NCBI GenBank assembly: GCA_020433785.1 | Contig: JAGRCC010000547.1 | Span: forward strand, 1 to 20,099 | DNA length: 20,099 nt | Direction: 5' to 3' | Source: Anaerolineae bacterium | GTDB taxonomy: Bacteria > Chloroflexota > Anaerolineae > 4572-78 > J111 | Shown here: one piece after another, positions 1-8,090 of the stretch | How the letters are laid out: each line of letters starts with the position of its first letter | How positions within the stretch are numbered: position 1 is the first letter of the stretch | Notes under the pieces: model-generated | Seen by the model: only the letters and a program-made list of their open reading frames with translations | Told to the model about the DNA's origin: nothing | Database searches by the model: none | Made by a program: the position numbers and the translations under genes

Positions 1-21
1 CTTTCTTAATTTACACTGTAT

Positions 22-969
22 TTAGTGTTTTGCCAGCCACAGCCCGGCTACGATCAGCACGATCCCACCACTTAACAGTAAGATCCACGTTAGTGGGAAG
101 ACCTCAGCTGGGTTAGACATTGCCTTGACCGATGCCTCCGCACCGGCCAGATTTGGCGCTTCGATCCCCGGAGCTGGGTTGTTCTCTGGCTGAGAGACGT
201 TATTTTCATCCAGAGTCTGAGTTGATCCAGTCAGTAGGACTTGATCCATAAAGGCCGCCTGACGTTCGTTCTCGGCCTGATCGGTGGTAGTCAGGGTCGG
301 GGTAATGACGGCGTAAGCCAAATCATCCTCAATCTGAACACCGTTGGCCGGGATCGAGTCAGGATCGGTGGGAGAAGCCCGCGTAATTTCCGCTGTATTG
401 GTGATCCGACCCGTGCCGCTTACAACTGAAATGAGGTTTAAGGTCAATCGTTCTGTGACTCGAATAACCCCAACATCCCATAAGCCGACGCTATTGTAAT
501 ATTTACCCCGGGTCGCTACGGCATCACTTAGGACAACTCCCATAGGAAGTTGATCAAGTACGTATACTCCGAAGGCACCTCTTGGACCACTGTTACTAAT
601 GACAATAGTATAAGTGATAACTTGGCCCACATAAGGCAGCGGCTCATTAACCCATTTTCTAAGACTAAGATCGGCTAGATTAGGACCTCTCGTGCCGTTA
701 TCCGGAAGTAATCCACCGGGCGGTCCGCCTCCCGGTAGTTTGCCGCCTGGACCACCACTGTTGTCATCATCGTTATCACTGTCATCATCGTTATCATTGT
801 CTCCAGGCTCACTAGTAGGACCTGGGTTAATGGTACCGTTGCCATTATCAGTCTGGGCAGCCCACGTTATCGTTTGACCACTCTCCCAAAATAGGCTGAT
901 CGCAAATAGAATAATACCGAGTATGATTACAAAGTAGGCTTTTAGCCTTCGATAATTAGTCTTGTTCAT
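22..969 (-). CDS. Secreted DUF11 protein with acidic tract and C-terminal membrane anchor
   Basis: 315 residues. An N-terminal hydrophobic segment (about 11-28) looks like a signal peptide or anchor and ends in an ITWAA segment (34-38). A tract of almost pure Asp/Asn/Ser follows (57-70), then a Gly/Pro-rich linker (72-96). A DUF11 (Ig-like) domain spans about 98-221, with the usual start (DLSLRKW), middle (VGQVITYTIVISNSGP) and end (TNTAEIT, DPDSIPANG, EDD). A Gln/Asn/Ala-rich stalk leads to one C-terminal transmembrane helix (about 292-312) and a short AKH tail. No LPXTG-type motif is present. The start follows an AAGGAG-type ribosome site that overlaps the DUF4012 stop; the gap is 4 nt, so the two are probably translated together. 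DUF11 domains are known surface and adhesion modules. The exact job is unknown; I infer a partner of the DUF4012 protein. Confidence 0.85.
   Translation of the reverse strand: MNKTNYRRLKAYFVIILGIILFAISLFWESGQTITWAAQTDNGNGTINPGPTSEPGDNDNDDDSDNDDDNSGGPGGKLPGGGPPGGLLPDNGTRGPNLADLSLRKWVNEPLPYVGQVITYTIVISNSGPRGAFGVYVLDQLPMGVVLSDAVATRGKYYNSVGLWDVGVIRVTERLTLNLISVVSGTGRITNTAEITRASPTDPDSIPANGVQIEDDLAYAVITPTLTTTDQAENERQAAFMDQVLLTGSTQTLDENNVSQPENNPAPGIEAPNLAGAEASVKAMSNPAEVFPLTWILLLSGGIVLIVAGLWLAKH
763..801. repeat. 18-bp tandem repeat encoding the Asp/Asn tract
   Basis: Two copies of an 18-bp unit (763-780 and 781-798) differ at one base, and 3 more bases of a third copy follow. On the minus strand they encode the Asp/Asn/Ser tract of the DUF11 protein. 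The unit is in frame (six codons), so gain or loss of a copy would change tract length without a frameshift. Confidence 0.8.
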
Positions 970-973
970 TATC

Positions 974-2995
974 TTACTCCTTTTGGGGCAGTTTGTAATA
1001 TAACAGTAATTGCCAATCGGTTTTTTGATTAGTTGAAAAAGTCAGTGCACCATTCTGGTCAAGAGTTGCCGGAGGCTGGCTTTGAGTCAACTGAGCTCCG
1101 GAAGGCAATGCCACTGTTACTTGCGTATCAGTTGTTAAGGTCCCCGGTTGTTTTTGCAGATACAACGTGTACTGCCACAGCGACTCATCAATTTTTCGTG
1201 CCGTGCCGGCCGGAAGTTCATACTCAAAATCAAGCAAGGTGGTTTGATCCGGGGTCAGCATAAACAATTGACCCCAACTCTGTTTATCTAGCAGCAATTC
1301 GACGTCGGGCTCACCTGTGGTTGTTTCACCGTGTAGCAAATATTTACCTTCAACCACTTTACCTGGCCCGCTGATTAGGTGGGCAGCAGCCGGAGTTACT
1401 AACCTCATATAGTTCCAATAACAACGCTGCATATTATCTTCATAAACCGGATCAGAGCGAGGCAGGATTGAACACGGGGTAGAGTGTGGCCGTCCATGAT
1501 GCTCATAGGTTAAATGAGCCTGGGCCTTGGCGCTACCGTCGGTTGCCAAGGTAATATGATAAATTAGTCCGCGTTGTACCAGAGCGCTGGCTTTGTTGAA
1601 TCCCACATTGGCATCGGCTATCATGAGGTAATCGCCATTGCCAGAATTAATAGCTCCACCCCAGTTTTTGTCAACAATATGACTCTGTAACACAGGATCC
1701 TTCATATAGACCAGCAAATGCTTTTCAGCCAAAGCTTGCTCTATCATTTCAGCTAAAATTGGCAGCTTAATTGTGGATGGCTGCTGCTCGATGGTTTGCC
1801 GGATGGTTTCACTCAGTTCAACCAAAAATGCCTTTCGCTGCTGCGACCAATCCCCACGGGCACCCTGCCAGGCATTCGGCGACCAATGCCAACGCATTAA
1901 TTTGATAACATTATCACTGGTCACTTGCTCTCCGTTTACGCTGAGTGGCTTAAAGGCGCGCAGCAACTGAACCAGGCCATGCTGATCCAAGCTCACTACC
2001 CCATCAGCTTGAATACCCTGCCCCAACTCATATAAATCGACCGCCGTGTCGGCCACAGCCGGAAAATCGGGCGACCAGGTAACGTCACGCATGAGCCAGT
2101 AACCGGCTTTCATATAGTAGTACATTGGAGCAGGCGGATAAGGGTGATTCTCCGTCTCTTCGTCAACATGAGAACTGTTGTATAATTTGAAATCGGTAAT
2201 CCGCCCCCGATCAAAGGTAATGTGGCCGGCAAGGGTTATAAATCCGCCAGCCGGGCGCAGTTCATCCGAGTTGGGCGATAAGATGAGATAAGTTTGGGGC
2301 GACTCAATCCCAAGTAACGCCGGCAATCGAGCCGCAAGCGCCGCGCCCGTCGTCATCGGCGGTAGAAACCGCTGCAATAACTGAACACGCTCGGCCACCG
2401 CCGGAGTGAGCGTCTCGACCGGAACACCGTCCAAATTGGCCTGGCTTTGTTGTAGTAAGATCAAAGCCCTATCCATGTCGGCATGCGAATCGTTTAATGT
2501 AGCGACCAAACTGGACAGCCAGTCAGGCTTCTTTAACGTTTGGCGCGAGTCGTTCAGCACCTCGGCCAGGATAACCAGGGAGTGGCTTAGTTGTCGACCG
2601 GTTGCCAGCAATCTTGGGGCAGCCTTTAGGTCTCCCCCGTAGACCGGTACCCATCCCGACCTTTCCAGCAGCGGCCAAAAGAGTTCAGTTTCCCGGTTTA
2701 AGATGTCAAACTGATTGGCAGCCTGCCCCAAACTATCTCCTAGCCGAGTCAACTCCTGATCTGATAATTGGCTTATGTCCTTGGTACCGACAGCTTGCAA
2801 ATGACTGATTTCAGCATTTAACCGTTGATACGACGCATAAATCCGATAGCTTTTGGTAGCACCTATTATAAGAAAGAGACCGACCCCAACTAGCCCCAGA
2901 TAAATGAGAATATGGCCAAAAAGGACTGAGGTATTTCGATATTGACCCCTTTGGGTGTCGCCTCCCTCAAATTTATTAATCTTTGTAATTTTCAT
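974..2995 (-). CDS. DUF4012 membrane-anchored protein (copy 1)
   Basis: 673 residues. A short cytoplasmic N-terminus and one transmembrane helix (about 27-47) precede a helical stretch (about 55-215) and then the DUF4012 core. The core motif is at 235-252 (TYLILSPNSDELRPAGGF), with RDVTWSPDFP near 303-312 and ADGVVSLDQHGL near 330-341. The C-terminal half is beta-rich and holds two Cys (508, 525) also found in the second copy. It is clearly paralogous to the protein at 12031-14046: the same order, nearly the same length and many identical blocks, such as the one around NMQRCYWNY (521-529). Biochemical function is not established; DUF4012 proteins often sit in polysaccharide loci. The topology places the bulk outside the membrane. 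The start ATG has no clear Shine-Dalgarno. The BY-kinase ends 55 nt upstream and the DUF11 anchor gene starts 4 nt downstream. Confidence 0.88.
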   Translation of the reverse strand: MKITKINKFEGGDTQRGQYRNTSVLFGHILIYLGLVGVGLFLIIGATKSYRIYASYQRLNAEISHLQAVGTKDISQLSDQELTRLGDSLGQAANQFDILNRETELFWPLLERSGWVPVYGGDLKAAPRLLATGRQLSHSLVILAEVLNDSRQTLKKPDWLSSLVATLNDSHADMDRALILLQQSQANLDGVPVETLTPAVAERVQLLQRFLPPMTTGAALAARLPALLGIESPQTYLILSPNSDELRPAGGFITLAGHITFDRGRITDFKLYNSSHVDEETENHPYPPAPMYYYMKAGYWLMRDVTWSPDFPAVADTAVDLYELGQGIQADGVVSLDQHGLVQLLRAFKPLSVNGEQVTSDNVIKLMRWHWSPNAWQGARGDWSQQRKAFLVELSETIRQTIEQQPSTIKLPILAEMIEQALAEKHLLVYMKDPVLQSHIVDKNWGGAINSGNGDYLMIADANVGFNKASALVQRGLIYHITLATDGSAKAQAHLTYEHHGRPHSTPCSILPRSDPVYEDNMQRCYWNYMRLVTPAAAHLISGPGKVVEGKYLLHGETTTGEPDVELLLDKQSWGQLFMLTPDQTTLLDFEYELPAGTARKIDESLWQYTLYLQKQPGTLTTDTQVTVALPSGAQLTQSQPPATLDQNGALTFSTNQKTDWQLLLYYKLPQKE

Positions 2996-3050
2996 AGGTG
3001 ATTAGAATTAATTATTGAGCTTAATTAAGAGTTCCGGTAGTTTACGGCCA

Positions 3051-4727
3051 TTAAACGGGTTTGTGGTTATACTCGTAGTTATGTTTGGTGTGGTCTTTGG
3101 GGGTGGAATTGGTATCTAGTCGAATGAGCGGTTTAGAGCCATTGTGGCCATTAGTCGAGTATTCCTGCCGATAATATTTATATTGAGGGGGAGTGCTTGT
3201 GACTCTATTAGCGATACCCCCTAACAGATTGGCGCCGGCCTGCTGTAATGTAGCAATGGATTGCTTGGCCCCCTTGATACGTGTTTTCTGGGCTTGGACC
3301 ACTAGAACAACTCCGTCAACTTGATTTGACAAGACCAGCGCGTCGGCGACGGCCAGCACAGGCGGGCTATCATAAATCACTACATCAGCTACATTGCTTA
3401 GGAGATCGACTAGACGCTCCATCCGGGTGGAGCCGAGTAGTTCTGAAGGATTTGGCGGAACCGGACCACTGGGCAACAAATAGAGATTATCTACTGTCGT
3501 ACGGGCGATATACGGTTTTAAATCAAAGCGAGGGGCGCATAGTAAATTAGTCAGGCCGCGGTTGTTGGGAACTTGGAACAACTCGTGCTGCACCGGCCGC
3601 CGCAGGTCGGTGTCGACTATGATCGTTTTGAACCCGGCTTGAGCCATCACCACGGCTAAATTAGCCGCTGTGGTACTCTTACCCTCTTCCGGGGATGGGC
3701 TCGTAATCAAAATCGACTTCGTCGACTGGTCAACGGACATAAACTGCAGATTACTACGAATCATGCGATACGTCTCCGGTATGATCGAAAATGGCGCTTG
3801 AGACGTAACCAGCTTATCATGGTAGGTATTGCCCTTGATTTGATAAACTCGGCCCAATGACGTCAACCCCAGCACTTGTTTTATGTCATCGGCCGTCTTA
3901 ATGGTGTTGTCCATATACTCTATCAAGAAAACAATGGCTAGAGCCAGCATTAACCCGACCGCGCCGCCCATCGCAGTAGCTCTAAGCGGATTAGCCGCTG
4001 CCGATTGAGCATTGGCTCGGGCCGGCTCAAAAACGGCCAGGCTGTTTAGAGGCTTTTCACTTTCAAAGAATATAAAAAGCTGAGTGTAATTATTTTCCCA
4101 ATCCGCAATAAGCCCCTCCAGTTCATTAATTTCACTTTGGAGCTCTTGGACCTTCTGGGCGGAAAGGGAGCCACTCATGGCCTGGTCTAACGTGCTTAAG
4201 CGCTTCTGCCCTGCTACGATCTTGGCTCGCAGATTGTCAAGGCGCTGTTCCACAAACTGCCGGTTTTCTGAATTTTTCTGGACCTGAGCGGGGTTTGCAC
4301 TGAGTATAATCAGTTGATTAGCCACCTCATCGGCAATGAGCTTAGCCTCCTCGGTTGAGCCGGCAATTACAGTGATCTCCAGAAGCTGCGTGTCCGGTAC
4401 CGGCACCACCGTTACTTGGGCTCTTAATACCTCCCAAGGTTGGCTCAGATCCAGGGTGTCAACCACATTTTGCAGGATGGGCTGGCGTTGAGCCATACTG
4501 GCGTACGTACGAGCGATCTGCGCCTCCGTGCGGATGTCGGCGTTATTTAAATTGGGGGCTTGATTTGAAGAACCAACCATCAAAGTGGTCGTGGCCCGGT
4601 AAACCGAGGGCTGCTGCTGGTTAATAAAGTAACCGGCAGCAGCCCCGATGATCAGCCCTAATACCAGCAGCCACCACCATTTTTTGCCAATAGCTAGGTA
4701 TTGGTTCAACTCCATGCTGTCGTTCAT
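3051..4727 (-). CDS. Fused Wzz chain-length regulator / BY-kinase (copy 1)
   Basis: 558 residues; a Wzc-like polysaccharide co-polymerase with autokinase. The Wzz domain has TM1 (about 17-35), an extracytoplasmic coiled-coil region (about 150-215), a Pro-containing segment before TM2 (P235, NP 246-247) and TM2 (about 251-271). The kinase domain shows the ExxRxxR activation/oligomerisation motif (E318, R321, R324), Walker A (343-352, GKST with K350), Walker A' (VDTDLRR, 371-377) and Walker B (VVIYDSPP, 449-456). The tail is rich in Tyr (516, 518, 519, 523, 551, 553), the usual autophosphorylation cluster. The Walker A loop reads PEEGKST where PGEGKS is usual. AGGAG lies 7 nt before the ATG, which supports this start. 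It probably governs polymer length and export by phosphorylation cycles. The 116-nt gap upstream shows no promoter I would defend. Confidence 0.93.
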   Translation of the reverse strand: MNDSMELNQYLAIGKKWWWLLVLGLIIGAAAGYFINQQQPSVYRATTTLMVGSSNQAPNLNNADIRTEAQIARTYASMAQRQPILQNVVDTLDLSQPWEVLRAQVTVVPVPDTQLLEITVIAGSTEEAKLIADEVANQLIILSANPAQVQKNSENRQFVEQRLDNLRAKIVAGQKRLSTLDQAMSGSLSAQKVQELQSEINELEGLIADWENNYTQLFIFFESEKPLNSLAVFEPARANAQSAAANPLRATAMGGAVGLMLALAIVFLIEYMDNTIKTADDIKQVLGLTSLGRVYQIKGNTYHDKLVTSQAPFSIIPETYRMIRSNLQFMSVDQSTKSILITSPSPEEGKSTTAANLAVVMAQAGFKTIIVDTDLRRPVQHELFQVPNNRGLTNLLCAPRFDLKPYIARTTVDNLYLLPSGPVPPNPSELLGSTRMERLVDLLSNVADVVIYDSPPVLAVADALVLSNQVDGVVLVVQAQKTRIKGAKQSIATLQQAGANLLGGIANRVTSTPPQYKYYRQEYSTNGHNGSKPLIRLDTNSTPKDHTKHNYEYNHKPV

Positions 4728-4843
4728 TGATTATCTCCTAATAGTTGCTTTTCCATATAAGCGGTAAACTGCTGCATCCTTTGACCTTTGAACACAACTT
4801 CGTTCCTTAGTTGACTCAGGTTGCGGCGGTTTACGGATAACGC

Positions 4844-7237
4844 CTACTGGCCGTCTCCTGCTGGTTTCACAAATCGCCAATCCGGCAATTTTTCCCAGCC
4901 GGGCGCCGGGTTGAGGTTTTTAACCCAAACCGGATCATAATCGTTGTAAGGGTTGGCCTCCATAAGCAGCCGTTGGTCGCTGCCGTCTTTATTCATGATC
5001 CAAATCTGGTTTGTACCGGTTCGGTTGGAATAAAAGACAATTTGCTGCCCGTCCGGCGACCATGTGGGGTGTTTATCCCATTCCCACGAATTCTTGGTTA
5101 ACTGTACCGGCTCGGTACCGTCATGATTGATCCGCCAGATCTCATCATTTCCGCTTTCGGTGGCTACCAGCGCAATCTCATTACTAACTGGAGACCAGAC
5201 CGGATCATAGGCAATTCCAGAACCAAAGTTAGTTACCACTTTCTCAACATTGTAAGTAAAGTCATAGTAGTGGACCGCATATACCTCGGTAGCCACATTA
5301 TTGATGTGGGTCCATAATAACTGTTTAACATAGGTTTGAAACTGCTCATCGGCCGACCACCCCTCGCGGGCGATTACTACTTGGTAGGGCCAAATATCGC
5401 TCAAGCGCGACAACTCGCCCGTGATCGGATCATAGACGTACGGCGCCGGAATAACTTCCGGTTTGACCCCCAGCAAGTCGGCTCTGACCCGCTCCTCATC
5501 GGTAGCTCCTTCCCGATCAGATAAGAATATAATCTTACCTAACAGCGACGGCGGAATTGACTGCGGTGTCGGTGATGGTGTGGCGGTGGCTGTTGGTAAG
5601 GCAAGCGGATTAACCGCCACAGCGACCGGTGTGGCGGTGGCCGTTTGGACGTTAGCCGGCATGGGCGTAGGCGTACCGGTAGTCAGGGCTACCGCTCGAT
5701 AATATTCTACCGTAGCCGCATTCTCCGGTGTGGGTGTGACCGTAACTACCGCCGGTGTGACCCAGTTGGCCGGTAGCGGCGTGGCCTGGCTGCTTATCAA
5801 TGCTTGAGCGGCGGCCGTGGCGATGTTTTGCGCAGTGGGCGTGCTGGTCACAATGACATAGGTAGGAGTAGACGTCGCAAGACTAATAGCCGGCGGCTCA
5901 CCTGTGGTCAGGGCAATGGCGGTGGCCATTTGGCTCTGCGTTTCTGCGGTGGCTTGGTTGCCAGGAGCCGGTGTCGCTGTTACAACTACGGGCGTAATCC
6001 AATTGGGTGGAAGAGGTGTGGACGTACCCAGCTGCCGAGCTTGAGCTGTCATTTGAACTGAGAAAGCCGCTGCGGTAGCCACGTTTTGCGGGGTGGGTGT
6101 ACCGGTTACTACCACAAAGTAGGGCGGCGGAGTTTTAGCCGGAGCCGCTCCTACCGTAATAAACAGGGCCGGGCCGTTGCCCTTGGTGGCCGGCCCAAAG
6201 CCGCTGTCCCAGGCAAACAAATTACTGGGCCCTTTTGTAGGCCCCACAATTCGAAATGACACTCTACGACCAAAATTATCACCGCCCTCTAACAACCGCT
6301 GCTCTATCACGGCTAGGGCTTCCGGCCCAAATTCAAAAGTATACTCCGTTTCCGGAGTCAGATTTTTGGCCTTGAGGGCCGGTTCAAAGGTGTAAACCGC
6401 CTCGGCGTGGGTAATTTGCCGGTAAGAGTGCTCACTCCAGCGGTCGTCAATGGTCGAGTCCAGCAGTTGCAGCCGCCATTCACCATCTTGAGTTGGGTCA
6501 AGCTGGTCCGCTCTTAGCCCGGTTAGTTTCAGGCTGGCTCCCCTCACCTCGGTTCCACGTGGTATCTGCCGTAAATCAAACTGAAAGGCTCCCACATAAT
6601 CTTTGCCTTCTAAAACGCCGGCGTAAAGAAACGAGTCGCCAAAATGATTAGTCGGCTGGATCTCAAGAGGTCCATGCTTCCCTTCTTCACTTACCAGCCA
6701 GCCGGTATCGGCCGAGGCTGGTTTTAAGAGCAATGAACTGCCCCCGGCTGGCGCTGTTGGTGTCAGGGTGGGTTCTGAAATGGATAGGGCGGAGGTTGGC
6801 GTGATGGGCGGTGACGTAGGCGTGTTGGAGGCAGTTGGGGTGGGCGTTGGGCTAAGGGGAATGATGACCTCAGCCACGTCTGACTCTGGTTCATTGCCTG
6901 TGATGATCGACACGATGGCCGGGCCGTACATAATAAACATCAGCACCACCAAGGTGATTAAGACGGCCACACTAAGCAAGCGCCAATGGATGCCTGATTT
7001 GGCGGGTGGCACAGTGGCTGGCGTGACCACCACTGGTAACGGCTTGGGCCGAACGATATTTTCTTGACGGTTGGATTGAATCGTTTTTTTGTTTGGCTGA
7101 TAAACCACTTCATCGCCCCGTCGGGTCTGACTCGGCTGTTTGCGCAGCGGCGATTTTGGGTTGGTTTTAGGGGGTGGAATATCGACCAGATCAGAAAAGA
7201 GACCTTTAAGCTGGTCTTGTAAATCTTTATCTTCCAT
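4844..7237 (-). CDS. Membrane-anchored chimera: DNRLRE-like domain, Thr/Pro repeats, TolB/PD40 propeller
   Basis: 797 residues. The N-terminus is polar, Pro/Gln-rich and probably cytoplasmic (1-84), followed by one transmembrane helix (about 85-113). A Thr/Pro linker (125-165) leads to a carbohydrate-binding or DNRLRE-like beta domain (about 168-362; note GAFQFDLRQIPRGTEVRGASLKL). Next are about four imperfect repeats of roughly 40 residues rich in Thr, Ala and Pro (372-542). The C-terminus has a beta-propeller-like region with PD40/TolB motifs (DPVWSP 678-683, HPTWSPDGQQIVFYSNR 723-739, QIWIMNKDGSDQRL 744-757). AGGAG lies 10 nt before the ATG. Likely an extracellular binding or sensing protein tethered to the membrane; no catalytic motif is visible. 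Few PD40 blades are recognisable, so the propeller may be partial or divergent. It starts after a 226-nt gap, so it may begin a transcript. Confidence 0.82.
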   Translation of the reverse strand: MEDKDLQDQLKGLFSDLVDIPPPKTNPKSPLRKQPSQTRRGDEVVYQPNKKTIQSNRQENIVRPKPLPVVVTPATVPPAKSGIHWRLLSVAVLITLVVLMFIMYGPAIVSIITGNEPESDVAEVIIPLSPTPTPTASNTPTSPPITPTSALSISEPTLTPTAPAGGSSLLLKPASADTGWLVSEEGKHGPLEIQPTNHFGDSFLYAGVLEGKDYVGAFQFDLRQIPRGTEVRGASLKLTGLRADQLDPTQDGEWRLQLLDSTIDDRWSEHSYRQITHAEAVYTFEPALKAKNLTPETEYTFEFGPEALAVIEQRLLEGGDNFGRRVSFRIVGPTKGPSNLFAWDSGFGPATKGNGPALFITVGAAPAKTPPPYFVVVTGTPTPQNVATAAAFSVQMTAQARQLGTSTPLPPNWITPVVVTATPAPGNQATAETQSQMATAIALTTGEPPAISLATSTPTYVIVTSTPTAQNIATAAAQALISSQATPLPANWVTPAVVTVTPTPENAATVEYYRAVALTTGTPTPMPANVQTATATPVAVAVNPLALPTATATPSPTPQSIPPSLLGKIIFLSDREGATDEERVRADLLGVKPEVIPAPYVYDPITGELSRLSDIWPYQVVIAREGWSADEQFQTYVKQLLWTHINNVATEVYAVHYYDFTYNVEKVVTNFGSGIAYDPVWSPVSNEIALVATESGNDEIWRINHDGTEPVQLTKNSWEWDKHPTWSPDGQQIVFYSNRTGTNQIWIMNKDGSDQRLLMEANPYNDYDPVWVKNLNPAPGWEKLPDWRFVKPAGDGQ
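5612..6124 (-). repeat. Thr/Ala/Pro-rich protein repeats (about four units)
   Basis: Within the 797-residue protein, residues 372-542 form imperfect repeats. Each unit holds a V(V/I)VT-x-TPT segment, then xNxATA, then a variable Ala/Thr stretch, then a link such as TPLPxNWxTP. The VVVT-type segments start at 375, 417, 461 and 496, giving spacings of 42, 44 and 35 residues. The last unit is cut short (522-542). The repeats probably form an extended, possibly O-glycosylated stalk. Confidence 0.75.
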
Positions 7238-7463
7238 AATTCAATATCTCCTTGCTTAAGCTCGGTACTATTCGGTGCCACCACGGGTATGGGGAGTAAG
7301 CAGAGATAGGTTAGGTATTGGTCGTCCTCTCTCTGAGCTTAGTGTGGACCTTGATGATGGTGTGTAACAAAGCGTGGCTTAGCGAGCCTTGAATTTGCTC
7401 TGATGTAAGTGAGCGCCTACGGTTGCGCCGGTCATACATAAATTACGTTTAATTCTGCCCGTG

Positions 7464-8075
7464 CTATTTGACTGAGGCGGGTGGACTACGCCAATTGAAT
7501 AATATGGGCAAGTAGAATTTCTGGGCTGAAGGCGACGAGGCTAACTCGACTTGCGTTGTCTCTTCGGTTCGATTGTTAGTTATATCGAATTCCGGAGTCG
7601 TGCTGACGACAATAACGTAATTGGTAATCTCACCGGCAACTGTGGGCGTAACCACGACGGTTACTGTGGCCGTCATTCCCCCAGCAATCGTTCCCAATGC
7701 GCATGAAAAGTTTAATTGGGGAGCATTGCAACTGCCCTGGCTAGGTGTCACCGAACTAATGATTACGCTTGAAGGGGGCATGTCCGCTAAGGTTACATTC
7801 TCTGCGTCAACAGTTGCTTGATTAGTAATAGTGATCGTATATGTCAAAAGAGCGGAAACTGCGACCGGATCAGGTTCATCGGTTTTAACAACCACAAGGT
7901 CAGCATAAGGTGGAGGAATTGTTGGACCAGTTTGAGCATAGGCTAATTTACTGCTTGGCCAAAGTGGTGGCGATATCTCCCCTTGAAAATTTGATAGCGG
8001 AAAACTTTCCCGATTAAAAAAAAGTGTTAATAATGTCACTGAAATAATAAATATCGAAAACGATACTTTGGACAT
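7464..8075 (-). CDS. Small secreted DUF11 protein with YLP-type C-terminal tail
   Basis: 203 residues. A hydrophobic N-terminus (about 5-20) and a likely signal peptidase site after AYA (45-47) point to export. A single DUF11 Ig-like domain spans about 57-178 (ADLVVVKTDEPDPV, LTYTITITNQ, VTLADMPPS, ITNYVIVVSTTPEFDITNN). Two Cys (116, 125) lie inside the domain. The C-terminus has KFYLPILFN (186-194) followed by nine residues. No membrane anchor or sortase motif is visible. AAGGA lies about 10 nt before the ATG. An out-of-frame ATG 7 nt upstream was rejected because it opens a different frame without a DUF11 domain. The gene follows the DUF2723 gene by 15 nt and is the last of a tight three-gene set. 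Function unknown; a surface or matrix protein is likely. Confidence 0.82.
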   Translation of the reverse strand: MSKVSFSIFIISVTLLTLFFNRESFPLSNFQGEISPPLWPSSKLAYAQTGPTIPPPYADLVVVKTDEPDPVAVSALLTYTITITNQATVDAENVTLADMPPSSVIISSVTPSQGSCNAPQLNFSCALGTIAGGMTATVTVVVTPTVAGEITNYVIVVSTTPEFDITNNRTEETTQVELASSPSAQKFYLPILFNWRSPPASVK

Positions 8076-8090
8076 ACGTCATAAATCCTT

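Noticed and set aside
692..877. Plus-strand Pro/Ser/Leu-rich reading frame
   Set aside because: It is the antisense of the Asp/Asn and Gly/Pro tracts of the DUF11 protein; low-complexity artefact.
4728..4843. Promoter before the left BY-kinase
   Set aside because: A TTATAT-like -10 is present but no -35 at 16-18 nt spacing.
5612..6124. CRISPR-like array
   Set aside because: The repetition is at protein level, with irregular spacing, in frame within a coding region.
6958..7284. 108-residue minus-strand reading frame
   Set aside because: It overlaps the start of the 797-residue protein in another frame, lacks a domain, and the Shine-Dalgarno fits the longer gene.
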